From Lachnospiraceae bacterium UBA7188 (GTDB taxonomy: Bacteria > Bacillota > Clostridia > Lachnospirales > Lachnospiraceae), in the NCBI GenBank assembly GCA_002490995.1, contig DKVC01000009.1:6816-26959 (forward strand): a stretch of DNA of 20,144 nucleotides, written 5' to 3'. A model generated the notes under the pieces. That model saw only the letters and a program-made list of their open reading frames with translations. It did not search any database and was not told the DNA's origin. Of this stretch, positions 13,661 to 20,144 are shown in pieces (the stretch's first letter is position 1; the number at the start of each line of letters is the position of its first letter). A program made the translations under genes and the position numbers.

Positions 13661-15901
13661 ATGGCGAAACAGAGCGGCGGCTTTACGCTTCCGGGGGAAT
13701 CCGGATATGAAGAACTTACATTAAAAATGGCAGAAAAATGGGGTGCGGACGTAATCCGGGACAGTGACGGAACGGTTCTGTCCGACGAGATTGTACATGC
13801 AGGGTACGGCATCTACTCCACCATCTGCATCATACGCGACCACAATGAGTGGGCAAGGCAAAACAGGGACAAGCTTCAGCAGACCTTTCTCTGCACGCCG
13901 CCTGCGGTGGCAGAGGGGGAGACGCTTGCCATAAATCTGATGGAAAGCTTTTTTGCGGAGCAGTTCGAGATTAACGATTCGGCGGAGGCATATAAGTACT
14001 GGGAAGTTTATGACAGAACGACGAATCAGAAACTGAATTCCGGCCAGTGGGATTATGATAAGGCTGCCGGTACGGTAACCATAAAAGCGGCGGTGCCATT
14101 CCATAAATATACGGTAAGCTTCCTGGCATATCGTATATGGGAAGAGATTTCCATGTACAACCATACCACTAACAACTGGGACAAGGAGCATTTGCTGCAG
14201 ATTGATCCCAGATACCCGGAGACCCAGGAGTATCTGCTGGGATGGATGAAAAACTGGTGCGAGACACACCCCGATACCACGGTGGTGCGTTTTACTTCCA
14301 TGTTTTACAATTTTGTGTGGATATGGGGCAGCAGCGAGCGCAATCGAAATCTCTTCTCCGACTGGGGCTCCTATGATTATACGGTCAGCGCCCTGGCACT
14401 GGATGAGTTCGAGAAACAGTATGGCTACCGCATGACGGCAGAGGATTTTATCAACAAGGGACAGCTGCATGTGACTCATATGCCGGGAACGGGGCGGAAG
14501 GCTGACTGGATGGAATTTATCAATGATTTCGTCATTTCCTTCGGGAAGAAGCTCATTAGAATGGTGCATGAGTACGGCAAGAAGGCCTATGTATTCTATG
14601 ATGACAGCTGGGTAGGCGTGGAGCCCTATAACGGAAGATTTCATGAATTCGGTTTTGACGGCCTGATCAAGTGTGTATTCTCCGGATATGAGGCAAGGCT
14701 TTGCGCAGGTGTGGACGTGCCCACCCATGAACTGCGGCTGCACCCTTATCTGTTTCCGGTGGGCTTGGGCGGCGCGCCTACCTTTGCGGAAGGCGGAGAC
14801 CCCGCTCTGGATGCGAAGAAATACTGGAACAGTGTGCGCAGGGCGCTGCTTCGGGCGAAAATCGACAGGATAGGCCTGGGCGGCTATCTGCATCTGGTGG
14901 AGAATTATCCTGATTTCTGTGATTATATTGAAAAAGTGTCCGATGAGTTCCGGCTGATTCGTTCCTTCCACGATGCCGGAAAGCCCTATACCATCAGGAC
15001 AAAGGTGGCTGTCCTTCACAGCTGGGGGGCGTTGCGTTCCTGGACGCTGTCGGGACATTTTCATGAGACTTATATGCATGACCTGATTCATATCAATGAA
15101 GCACTCTCCGGTCTGCCGGTGGATGTGAAGTTCATTTCCTTTGAGGATGTGAAGGCAGGGGTTCTTGCGGATGTGGATGTAGTCATCAATGCGGGACGTG
15201 CCGGAAGCGCCTGGAGCGGCGGTGAGAACTGGAAGGATGACGAGGTAGTTACTATCCTGACGAAATGGGTGTATGAGGGCGGTACATTTATCGGCGTGAA
15301 TGAGCCGTCCGCAGTGGAAGGATATGATACGTATTTCCGTATGGCGCATGTACTGGGGATTGACGAGGATACCGGAGCCAGGGTGTGCCACGGAAGATGG
15401 CAGTTTGTCCCGGAGGATAGAGACGGCATTCTGCCGGCTGGCGCATCGGTCAGCGCGAAGGAGCATTTATATCTGACCGACGGAAAGGCGAACGTGCTGT
15501 TGGCGGCAGGCGCAGGCGAGATTGGAAAAGTGCCCGGGAGCGATGCTGTTCGGAACGGCAGTTCCGGAAACAATTCTTCAGGCAGCGGAACGGGAGAGCT
15601 TCTTCCTCTGGTATGCGTGAACGAATTCGGAAAAGGGAAAGGAATTTATCTGGCTTCCTTCCGGGTCAATCTGGAGAATACCCGCATGCTCTATCAGCTG
15701 ATCCGCTACGCAGGCGGTGAGGGCATGAGCGGCCTGTACATGACCGATAATTTGTATACGGAATGTGCTTACTATCCCGAGAGCAGGAAGCTGGTCATCA
15801 TCAACAACAGCGACAGGGAGCAGACTGCGTCCATCCCTACCGAAACGGGAATACGGATGGTGACCATGGCGGCTTATGATACGGTGTTTGTGGAGCTGTG
15901 A
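13661..15901 (+). CDS. GH112 galactoside phosphorylase, probably D-galactosyl-1,4-L-rhamnose phosphorylase
   Basis: A 746-residue cytosolic enzyme of GH112, which splits beta-galactosides with phosphate to give galactose 1-phosphate. Hallmarks are GGFTLPGESGYEELTL at the start, EEISMYNHTTNNW (161-173), RFTSMFYNFVWIWG (210-223) and VFYDDSWVGVEPY (311-323) with the proton-donor Asp (314 or 315). GH112 members act on galacto/lacto-N-biose or on galactosyl-rhamnose (EC 2.4.1.247). The GH105 and acetylesterase neighbours favour galactosyl-rhamnose from rhamnogalacturonan-I side chains. An unusual Gly/Ser/Asn-rich stretch (about 619-648) interrupts the C-terminal domain. ATG 13661 is preceded by GGAGAG and matches the family start; the frame is open upstream to 13517, overlapping the previous gene. 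Confidence 0.93.
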   Translation: MAKQSGGFTLPGESGYEELTLKMAEKWGADVIRDSDGTVLSDEIVHAGYGIYSTICIIRDHNEWARQNRDKLQQTFLCTPPAVAEGETLAINLMESFFAEQFEINDSAEAYKYWEVYDRTTNQKLNSGQWDYDKAAGTVTIKAAVPFHKYTVSFLAYRIWEEISMYNHTTNNWDKEHLLQIDPRYPETQEYLLGWMKNWCETHPDTTVVRFTSMFYNFVWIWGSSERNRNLFSDWGSYDYTVSALALDEFEKQYGYRMTAEDFINKGQLHVTHMPGTGRKADWMEFINDFVISFGKKLIRMVHEYGKKAYVFYDDSWVGVEPYNGRFHEFGFDGLIKCVFSGYEARLCAGVDVPTHELRLHPYLFPVGLGGAPTFAEGGDPALDAKKYWNSVRRALLRAKIDRIGLGGYLHLVENYPDFCDYIEKVSDEFRLIRSFHDAGKPYTIRTKVAVLHSWGALRSWTLSGHFHETYMHDLIHINEALSGLPVDVKFISFEDVKAGVLADVDVVINAGRAGSAWSGGENWKDDEVVTILTKWVYEGGTFIGVNEPSAVEGYDTYFRMAHVLGIDEDTGARVCHGRWQFVPEDRDGILPAGASVSAKEHLYLTDGKANVLLAAGAGEIGKVPGSDAVRNGSSGNNSSGSGTGELLPLVCVNEFGKGKGIYLASFRVNLENTRMLYQLIRYAGGEGMSGLYMTDNLYTECAYYPESRKLVIINNSDREQTASIPTETGIRMVTMAAYDTVFVEL

Positions 15902-15926
15902 TGTGAAGGTGAAAGAAACAGGTTGG

Positions 15927-15973
15927 AAAAATACGGGAGAAATCGTCAGGGGCGGTTTTTCCCGTATTTTTTT
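15927..15973 (+). terminator. Strong rho-independent terminator of the operon
   Basis: A 19-bp stem (15927-15945 with 15953-15971, only G-U wobbles as deviations) around a 7-base loop, ending in a run of seven T. It closes the rhamnogalacturonan operon 25 bases after the GH112 stop. Confidence 0.93.
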
Positions 15974-15989
15974 AAAATAACAGACAAGA

Positions 15990-16018
15990 ATGACAAAAGG
16001 ATATACCCGTGCTAAACT
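15990..16018 (+). promoter_or_regulatory. Promoter of the CPT-like kinase gene
   Basis: ATGACA (15990-15995), a 17-base spacer and TAAACT (16013-16018) with TGC in front (extended -10). Transcription would start near 16025. It gives the kinase its own promoter right after the operon terminator. Confidence 0.55.
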
Positions 16019-16043
16019 AAAACAAAAAGAAAGGGCAGTGAAT

Positions 16044-16559
16044 ATGCAAAAAGGAAGAATTATTTTTCTAAACGGTGTCACCAGCGCGGGAAAAACATCC
16101 ATCGTTGAGGCACTCCAGGATCGGGAGGATGTATTTTTTTATGTAGTTGCCAATGATTTGTTTCAGGAGATGGTGGGAGAGCGGTATCTGCAGAAGGATT
16201 ACTGGAAGTATCTGAGTGAGGCAATCCTCCTGATGTACCATACGGCGAAGCTGTTTTCCGATATGGGGAAGCATGTGCTTATCGACGGAATCCTGGTGGA
16301 ACGGGAAGGGCTGAAACCCCATTACAGCCGGCTCCTGGAAATCCTCAAAGACAATCCCTTAGATATTGTGGAAGTATATTGTCCGTTGGAAATCTGCAGG
16401 CAGCGAAATATAGCACGCGGCGACAGGTACGAAAACCAGTCCCAGGAACAGTACGAAATCATGGCTGAAAATATTCGGTACAGCGCCAGGGTTGATACCG
16501 GTTCCTGTAGTGCGGAAGTGTGCGCGGAACAGATTATGAGGGAATTGTTTCAATTGTAG
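16044..16559 (+). CDS. Chloramphenicol phosphotransferase-like P-loop kinase
   Basis: A 171-residue protein close in length to the chloramphenicol 3-O-phosphotransferase of Streptomyces venezuelae (178). It has the Walker A motif GVTSAGKTS (11-19) directly after a beta strand (GRIIFLN), an Asp at 38 in the position of the CPT catalytic Asp, HVLIDGILVER as the next core strand, and an ICRQRNIARGDR lid-like arginine segment. The family (CPT-like, PF07931) covers many small-molecule kinases of unknown substrate, so drug resistance is not implied. The ATG at 16044 fits the promoter at 15990 and the family start; AAAGGG ahead of it is a weak ribosome site. It stands alone between a terminator and the structured RNA. 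Confidence 0.8.
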   Translation: MQKGRIIFLNGVTSAGKTSIVEALQDREDVFFYVVANDLFQEMVGERYLQKDYWKYLSEAILLMYHTAKLFSDMGKHVLIDGILVEREGLKPHYSRLLEILKDNPLDIVEVYCPLEICRQRNIARGDRYENQSQEQYEIMAENIRYSARVDTGSCSAEVCAEQIMRELFQL

Positions 16560-16572
16560 GATAAAATGCGTA

Positions 16573-16601
16573 TTGCAAATCCGATAGAGATATGATACTA
16601 T
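16573..16601 (+). promoter_or_regulatory. Promoter of the structured RNA
   Basis: TTGCAA (16573-16578), a 17-base spacer and TACTAT (16596-16601) preceded by TGA, a well-formed extended -10 promoter. The start would be near 16608, just ahead of the folded region. Confidence 0.6.
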
Positions 16602-16674
16602 TTTTTTACAGGAGTTTTCCCGGTGGGAAACCATAGAGCCAGGGCGGCTTTACCCTCCTTCTCGGAGGGGCAAT

Positions 16675-16734
16675 GTGCTATACAATCTTTCAGGGCAGAA
16701 AATAGCCGCCACTACCAGCAATAGTGACGGCTGA
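16675..16734 (+). pseudogene. Tiny ORF in the structured RNA, possible toxin remnant
   Basis: GTG-started, 19 residues (MLYNLSGQKIAATTSNSDG), with GGAGGGG (16664-16670) 4 bases ahead. From memory, short holin-like membrane toxins of Firmicutes end in similar KIATTTSNSDG tails; here the hydrophobic part is absent. I could not check this resemblance, so a chance ORF remains possible. Confidence 0.25.
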
Positions 16735-16755
16735 CCGCTTTCAGCGGTAAGTTGA

Positions 16756-16764
16756 ACTATAACA
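16756..16764 (-). promoter_or_regulatory. Possible antisense extended -10 element
   Basis: On the minus strand, TGT followed by TATAGT. Its -35 position is poor. A transcript from here would be antisense to the 3' half of the structured RNA and to the tiny ORF, the arrangement used by type I antitoxin RNAs. Confidence 0.3.
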
Positions 16765-16958
16765 TTGAGGGTAGAGCCGCTTCTATGGTTTTCCCCTTTT
16801 TATAATAACACATTATCGGCGGGATAGCAAGTAAAATTTGGCGTAAAGTGTAAAAGGTATCAGGTATGAGTAAAGTATCTTATTAGTGAAAGTTGCTGGC
16901 GGACGGCGAGGCCGTGAACAGTAGCGCAGGTATAAACAACTGCGGAGGAGGCATGGGG

Positions 16959-18536
16959 ATGGGGCGTTTCTTAAACAAGGGCAATCAAAAATTCGCGCGA
17001 TTTGTCAAGGGGAAATACTTTGTAGATAAAACGGAAATCATACACAGATTACTGGAGAAGGACGAGGATGAAAAGTTTATCTGCAACAGCAGGGCGCGCA
17101 GGTTCGGAAAGTCGGTTACGGCGGACATGCTGGTTGCGTATTTCAGCAGGGGGGCGGATTCAGCCGAACTCTTTGCACCCTTGAAATGCAATAAGGATGC
17201 GCTTTTCAGGGAGAACCTGAACCGCTACGACACGATTTTTGTGGATATTCAGGGACAGTTTTTAGAGGCATGGAAAGCGAAGGCAGATCCTAACGAATCT
17301 ATTGAGCGAAACCTTGTGAGTGAATTGAGGGAGGCATATCCGGAGCTGGTTTCCGATAAAATGACACTGGCTGCGGCGCTGTCAATCATATATGACAGGA
17401 CGGGCGGCCAGTTTGTGATTATATTTGACGAATGGGATTATCCGATAAGGGAGTTGGAGGAGGGAAACCGGGACAGGGAGGGTTATGTAGAGGCGCTGCG
17501 CAGCCTTTTTAAGAACAGTGATGCCAAAGATTATATACGCCTCGCCTACCTTACCGGGATTATGCCCATTGTGCGGACAAAGGGACAGTCTGCCGTCAAT
17601 AATTTTACGGAATATACAATGGCCGAACCTCGGGATCTGGGAGGATATATCGGATTTACAGAGGAAGAGGTCGAGTCGCTGTGCAGGAAATTCGGCGTTG
17701 ATTTCGGGCAAATGCGCGAATGGTATAATGGATACAATTTGAACGGAATTCCGATTTATAATGCCTGGTCTGTAACGGAGGCGCTTCGAACCAATTATTT
17801 CAAGCAGTACTGGACGATAACAGGCACTTATGGGGATATCGAGGATCTGATCACCAGAAACTTCGACGGACTGCGGGAAGATATCCTGAAGATGCTTTCG
17901 GGAAACCGGATTCTGGTGGATGTGGATGACGGAATCAATGACCTGCAGACATTCCATAACAAGGAACAGGTTATTACCGCACTGATTCATCTTGGCTATT
18001 GCGCATATGACGGCAAAAGCCGGGAAGCTTATATTCCGAATAAGGAGATTCAGGCAGTTTTCTATAAGTCAGTGCGGCAGAGCAAAAATGGCCAGCTTGT
18101 GCAATTTATGAAGCAGTCGGAAAAACTGCTTTATGCTGTGCTGGAAAACGAAGCGGGACAGGTTGGGGATCTGGTTGGGAGTGTACACAATGATTTCATT
18201 TCCAACATCGAATACAATGACGAAAATTCGCTTTCCTGCACCATAACCATTGCCATGCTGTCCGCATTAACGTATTACCACAGGCCAATCCGTGAGTTCC
18301 CAGGGGGAAAGGGTTTTGCGGATATTGTATACCTTCCGCTCCCCCAATATCGGGGCTATCCGGCTATTGTGGTGGAGCTGAAATGGAATAAAAGCGTGAA
18401 GGCTGCAATTTACCAGATTAAGGACAGGCAGTATCCGCAGGCGCTGAAAGGTTACGCAGGTGATATTTTGCTGGTGGGGATTGCTTATGATAAGAAGACG
18501 AAGCAGCATACCTGTGAGATTGAGCACTTTGGATGA
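16959..18536 (+). CDS. AAA-ATPase-like protein with C-terminal PD-(D/E)XK nuclease domain
   Basis: The 525-residue product matches the two-domain proteins common in Lachnospiraceae and Bacteroidetes (AAA-ATPase-like PF09820 plus PD-(D/E)XK DUF1703/PF08011). The N-terminus GRFLNKGNQKFARFVKGKYFVDKTEII is typical. RARRFGKS (45-52) is the Walker A-like loop, and FVIIFDEWDYPI (152-163) the Walker B with Asp157/Glu158. The nuclease core has Asp455 (GFADIV) and Glu473-x-Lys475 (VVELKW), followed by a Gln-containing helix, so the active site looks whole. The ATG at 16959 sits 7 bases after GGAGGAGG; the ATG at 16953 is too close. The cellular role of the family is unknown; defence or mobile-element links have been proposed. 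It converges with the DUF308 gene. Confidence 0.85.
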   Translation: MGRFLNKGNQKFARFVKGKYFVDKTEIIHRLLEKDEDEKFICNSRARRFGKSVTADMLVAYFSRGADSAELFAPLKCNKDALFRENLNRYDTIFVDIQGQFLEAWKAKADPNESIERNLVSELREAYPELVSDKMTLAAALSIIYDRTGGQFVIIFDEWDYPIRELEEGNRDREGYVEALRSLFKNSDAKDYIRLAYLTGIMPIVRTKGQSAVNNFTEYTMAEPRDLGGYIGFTEEEVESLCRKFGVDFGQMREWYNGYNLNGIPIYNAWSVTEALRTNYFKQYWTITGTYGDIEDLITRNFDGLREDILKMLSGNRILVDVDDGINDLQTFHNKEQVITALIHLGYCAYDGKSREAYIPNKEIQAVFYKSVRQSKNGQLVQFMKQSEKLLYAVLENEAGQVGDLVGSVHNDFISNIEYNDENSLSCTITIAMLSALTYYHRPIREFPGGKGFADIVYLPLPQYRGYPAIVVELKWNKSVKAAIYQIKDRQYPQALKGYAGDILLVGIAYDKKTKQHTCEIEHFG

Positions 18537-18558
18537 AAAGCTTTCTGAGACGATTACA

Positions 18559-18596
18559 AAAGTAACCGGCCTGGATGATGCCATGCCGGTTACTTT
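18559..18596. terminator. Bidirectional terminator between convergent genes
   Basis: A perfect 12-bp stem (AAAGTAACCGGC with GCCGGTTACTTT) around 14 bases, with TGG/CCA able to extend it inside the loop. Short T-rich flanks occur on both strands, so it can serve the AAA-ATPase gene and the convergent DUF308 gene. Confidence 0.75.
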
Positions 18597-18630
18597 CACT
18601 TTTCCTGTTGCTGCTACATACAAGGCTTGA

Positions 18631-19179
18631 TTAGAAGAAATCTCTCCGGTGGAAAGCCGCCATAATGCTGTCAACCCCAAGCAAAATCAGGTAAACTGCT
18701 ACAATGTACCCCATGAATCTCATGGTCATAAAGGTCAGCACAGGGTTGAATACCATCAGGATTCCCAGAACCAGCCCCGCGATATTGACTGCCAGCGAAA
18801 ACCAGTAGAAAAACTTCTGCCCGGCCATGCGGAGTATGTATGCATGGGTAAGCCGGGAAATACAGTGCGCTATAAACCAGATGGGAAACAGAAGGGACAA
18901 TATCCACTTCCCGGCGTCTGGGTAGAGCAGGAGCATGCAGCCGCACATCACACTTAAAATGCCGGAAATCAGTGAGACAACAGGGCCGAAGCCGGTATAC
19001 TTTTCCATCCTGATATAGGTTAAAATATCGTCAATTCCCGTTATGACGGCAATCAGTCCATAGATTGCCACGATGCCCGACAGCAGGCTGCCGGGGCGAA
19101 GGAAGGTGAAGAGGCCCAGCAGAATCAGCAGCACCCCCACAGCCAGTTCCATCCAGAAAAATCCGGAATATTTTTTCAT
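18631..19179 (-). CDS. DUF308/HdeD-like membrane protein
   Basis: The 182-residue protein has six evident hydrophobic segments: about 9-28, 33-50, 65-86, 89-108, 122-143 and 148-171. It also has the repeated GhhhhhhGhhhhhxP pattern (LLILLGLFTFLRPG, LVLGILMVFNPVLT) of the DUF308/HdeD family (PF03729). In E. coli, HdeD contributes to acid resistance at high cell density; the role here is not known. The ATG overlaps the ftsH stop as ATGA, so translation is probably coupled and the two proteins may act together in membrane quality control. AAGGTG lies ahead of the start. Confidence 0.85.
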   Translation of the reverse strand: MKKYSGFFWMELAVGVLLILLGLFTFLRPGSLLSGIVAIYGLIAVITGIDDILTYIRMEKYTGFGPVVSLISGILSVMCGCMLLLYPDAGKWILSLLFPIWFIAHCISRLTHAYILRMAGQKFFYWFSLAVNIAGLVLGILMVFNPVLTFMTMRFMGYIVAVYLILLGVDSIMAAFHRRDFF

Positions 19180-20144
19180 ATCTGTACACCTTCCTTTCCG
19201 CCCAGAATCTCCATGAATTCTTCTCCTGTAATGGTTTCTCTCTCATAGAGAAATGCAGCCAGCTCGTCCAGTTTCTGACGGTTTTCCGTCAGGATTCTCT
19301 TCGCTTTTTCATGCTGTGCCTTGACCAGTTCCACAACCTTTCTGTCGATTTCCTTCTGTGTATCCGCGGAGCAGGCCAGAGTAGTGTCGCCGCCCAGATA
19401 CTGGTTGGTCACGGTCTCCATTGCCACCATGTCGAATTCGTCGCTCATGCCGTAGCGGGTAATCATGGCCCGGGCAAGCTTTGTGGCCTGCTCGATGTCG
19501 TTGGAGGCGCCGGTGGTGATCTCGCCGAAGACGATTTCCTCTGCGGCGCGTCCTCCGGTAAAGGTTGCAATCTTGTTCTCGATTTCCTGCCTGGTCATCA
19601 GGATCTTGTCCCCCTGCTCCACCTGCATGGTGTATCCCAGTGCGCCGGAGGTCCGGGGAATGATGGTTATCTTCTGGACAGGGGCGGAGTGGCTTTGCAT
19701 GGCTGCCACAAGGGCATGGCCGATTTCATGGTAGGCCACCACCTTTTTCTCGCTGTCCGACAGGATGGCGTTTTTCTTCTGGTATCCGGCAATGACCACC
19801 TCAATGCTCTCTTCCAGGTCCGCCTGTGCCACGATGGTGCGTCCGGTTCTCACTGCCCGGAGGGCGGCTTCGTTGACGATATTCGCCAGTTCCGCGCCGG
19901 ATGTGCCGGAAGCCATACGGGCGATGGTGTGGAAGTCCACATCGTCAGCCAGCTTGATTTTCTTCGCATGAACCTTTAGAATGGCCTCCCTTCCGGCCAG
20001 GTCGGGCAATTCCACGGGAACCCGTCTGTCGAAACGCCCGGGCCTGGTAAGGGCGGGATCCAGGGATTCCGGTCGGTTGGTGGCTGCCAGGATGATGACA
20101 CCATTGTTGCCCTCGAAGCCGTCCATCTCGGTGAGCAGCTGGTT
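19176..20144 (-). CDS. ftsH: ATP-dependent zinc metalloprotease FtsH (N-terminal part outside window)
   Basis: The C-terminal 322 residues are visible; the start lies beyond 20144. The AAA second region of homology (AATNRPESLDPALTRPGRFDRRV) with its arginine fingers is followed by the AAA lid, the zinc motif HEIGH (visible residues 139-143) and GASNDIEQATKLAR with the third zinc-ligand Asp. A helical end, EEFMEILGGKEGVQI, closes it, with no long tail. FtsH is a membrane-anchored hexamer that pulls out and degrades misfolded or regulatory membrane proteins. That this copy is followed by a DUF308 gene, and not the usual housekeeping neighbours, suggests it could be a second FtsH paralogue; this is inference. 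Confidence 0.95.
   Translation of the reverse strand, partial: NQLLTEMDGFEGNNGVIILAATNRPESLDPALTRPGRFDRRVPVELPDLAGREAILKVHAKKIKLADDVDFHTIARMASGTSGAELANIVNEAALRAVRTGRTIVAQADLEESIEVVIAGYQKKNAILSDSEKKVVAYHEIGHALVAAMQSHSAPVQKITIIPRTSGALGYTMQVEQGDKILMTRQEIENKIATFTGGRAAEEIVFGEITTGASNDIEQATKLARAMITRYGMSDEFDMVAMETVTNQYLGGDTTLACSADTQKEIDRKVVELVKAQHEKAKRILTENRQKLDELAAFLYERETITGEEFMEILGGKEGVQI

Larger units (their letters stand above)
16608..16801 (+). ncRNA. Highly structured RNA of about 190 nt, possibly a type I toxin-antitoxin remnant
   Basis: The ends pair over a long range. 16625-16637 pairs with 16782-16795 (13 bp, one bulged T), and 16644-16657 pairs with 16767-16780 (14 bp, one G-U). Inside lie three local hairpins: CCCTCC/GGAGGG (16653-16669), AGCCGcCACTA/TAGTGaCGGCT (16704-16732) and ACCGC/GCGGT (16734-16748). 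TTTTT (16797-16801) follows the outer stem, so the closing stem doubles as terminator. 16653-16657 can pair either locally, hiding GGAGGGG, or with the 3' end: a two-state fold. Boundaries are inferred from promoter and terminator. I do not recognise an Rfam family. The 16560-16958 region holds nothing else I can support except the tiny ORF and an antisense promoter. Confidence 0.6.

Noticed and set aside
13721..15466. Long minus-strand open frame (581 codons) opposite the GH112 gene
   Set aside because: It is antisense to a strongly recognised enzyme, has no ribosome site or family motif, and is rich in residues expected from reverse reading of GC-biased codons.
16044..16559. Calling the kinase a chloramphenicol resistance gene
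   Set aside because: Only the fold and P-loop are shared with chloramphenicol phosphotransferase; most family members have unknown substrates.

Overview
The window looks like a chromosomal segment of a gut-type Lachnospiraceae (Clostridia, Bacillota). The reasons are strong AAGGAGG-type ribosome sites, sigma-A promoters with extended -10 elements, an LplB/YtcP-type sugar ABC importer with no ATPase gene of its own, GH105 and GH112 enzymes, and families that are multicopy in Lachnospiraceae (Rpn-like nucleases, AAA-ATPase/PD-(D/E)XK proteins). Base composition is near 50% GC. The genus cannot be fixed from the sequence alone. Everything here was read by eye; no search or folding program was run.

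Left part (1-6400). The window opens inside a 2-isopropylmalate synthase whose regulatory domain runs without a break into an AraC-type DNA-binding domain. Next come a pyroglutamyl peptidase (pcp), a small convergent GNAT-like ORF on the minus strand, and a divergent control region with two promoters and two dyads. An XRE-type regulator with a long TPR-like helical domain follows, overlapping tail to tail with a cupin-AraC regulator. A minus-strand pair (a hypothetical protein and an Rpn-like PD-(D/E)XK protein) is driven from a promoter whose -10 box lies inside a perfect dyad.

Middle part (6380-15973). This is one plus-strand catabolic operon: two ABC permeases, a solute-binding lipoprotein, an unsaturated rhamnogalacturonyl hydrolase (GH105), an SGNH esterase with SLH-like repeats, and a GH112 galactoside phosphorylase. 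It ends at a strong 19-bp terminator. Together the genes suggest uptake and intracellular breakdown of rhamnogalacturonan-I fragments: deacetylation, removal of the unsaturated uronate, and phosphorolysis of galactosyl-rhamnose. Four phased GGAAA(A)C repeats lie just upstream of the promoter and suit an AraC-family activator.

Right part (15974-20144). A chloramphenicol-phosphotransferase-like kinase with its own promoter is followed by a self-contained, strongly structured RNA unit of about 190 nt. That unit has its own promoter and terminator and a tiny ORF with a sequestrable ribosome site, and resembles a decayed type I toxin-antitoxin locus. Then come an AAA-ATPase/PD-(D/E)XK protein, a bidirectional terminator, and a convergent FtsH-DUF308 membrane protein pair joined by an ATGA overlap.

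The most unusual items are the LeuA-AraC fusion, the structured RNA at 16573-16801, the leaderless SGNH esterase with SLH-like repeats, and the two regulatory arrays at 6215-6237 and 6380-6428.
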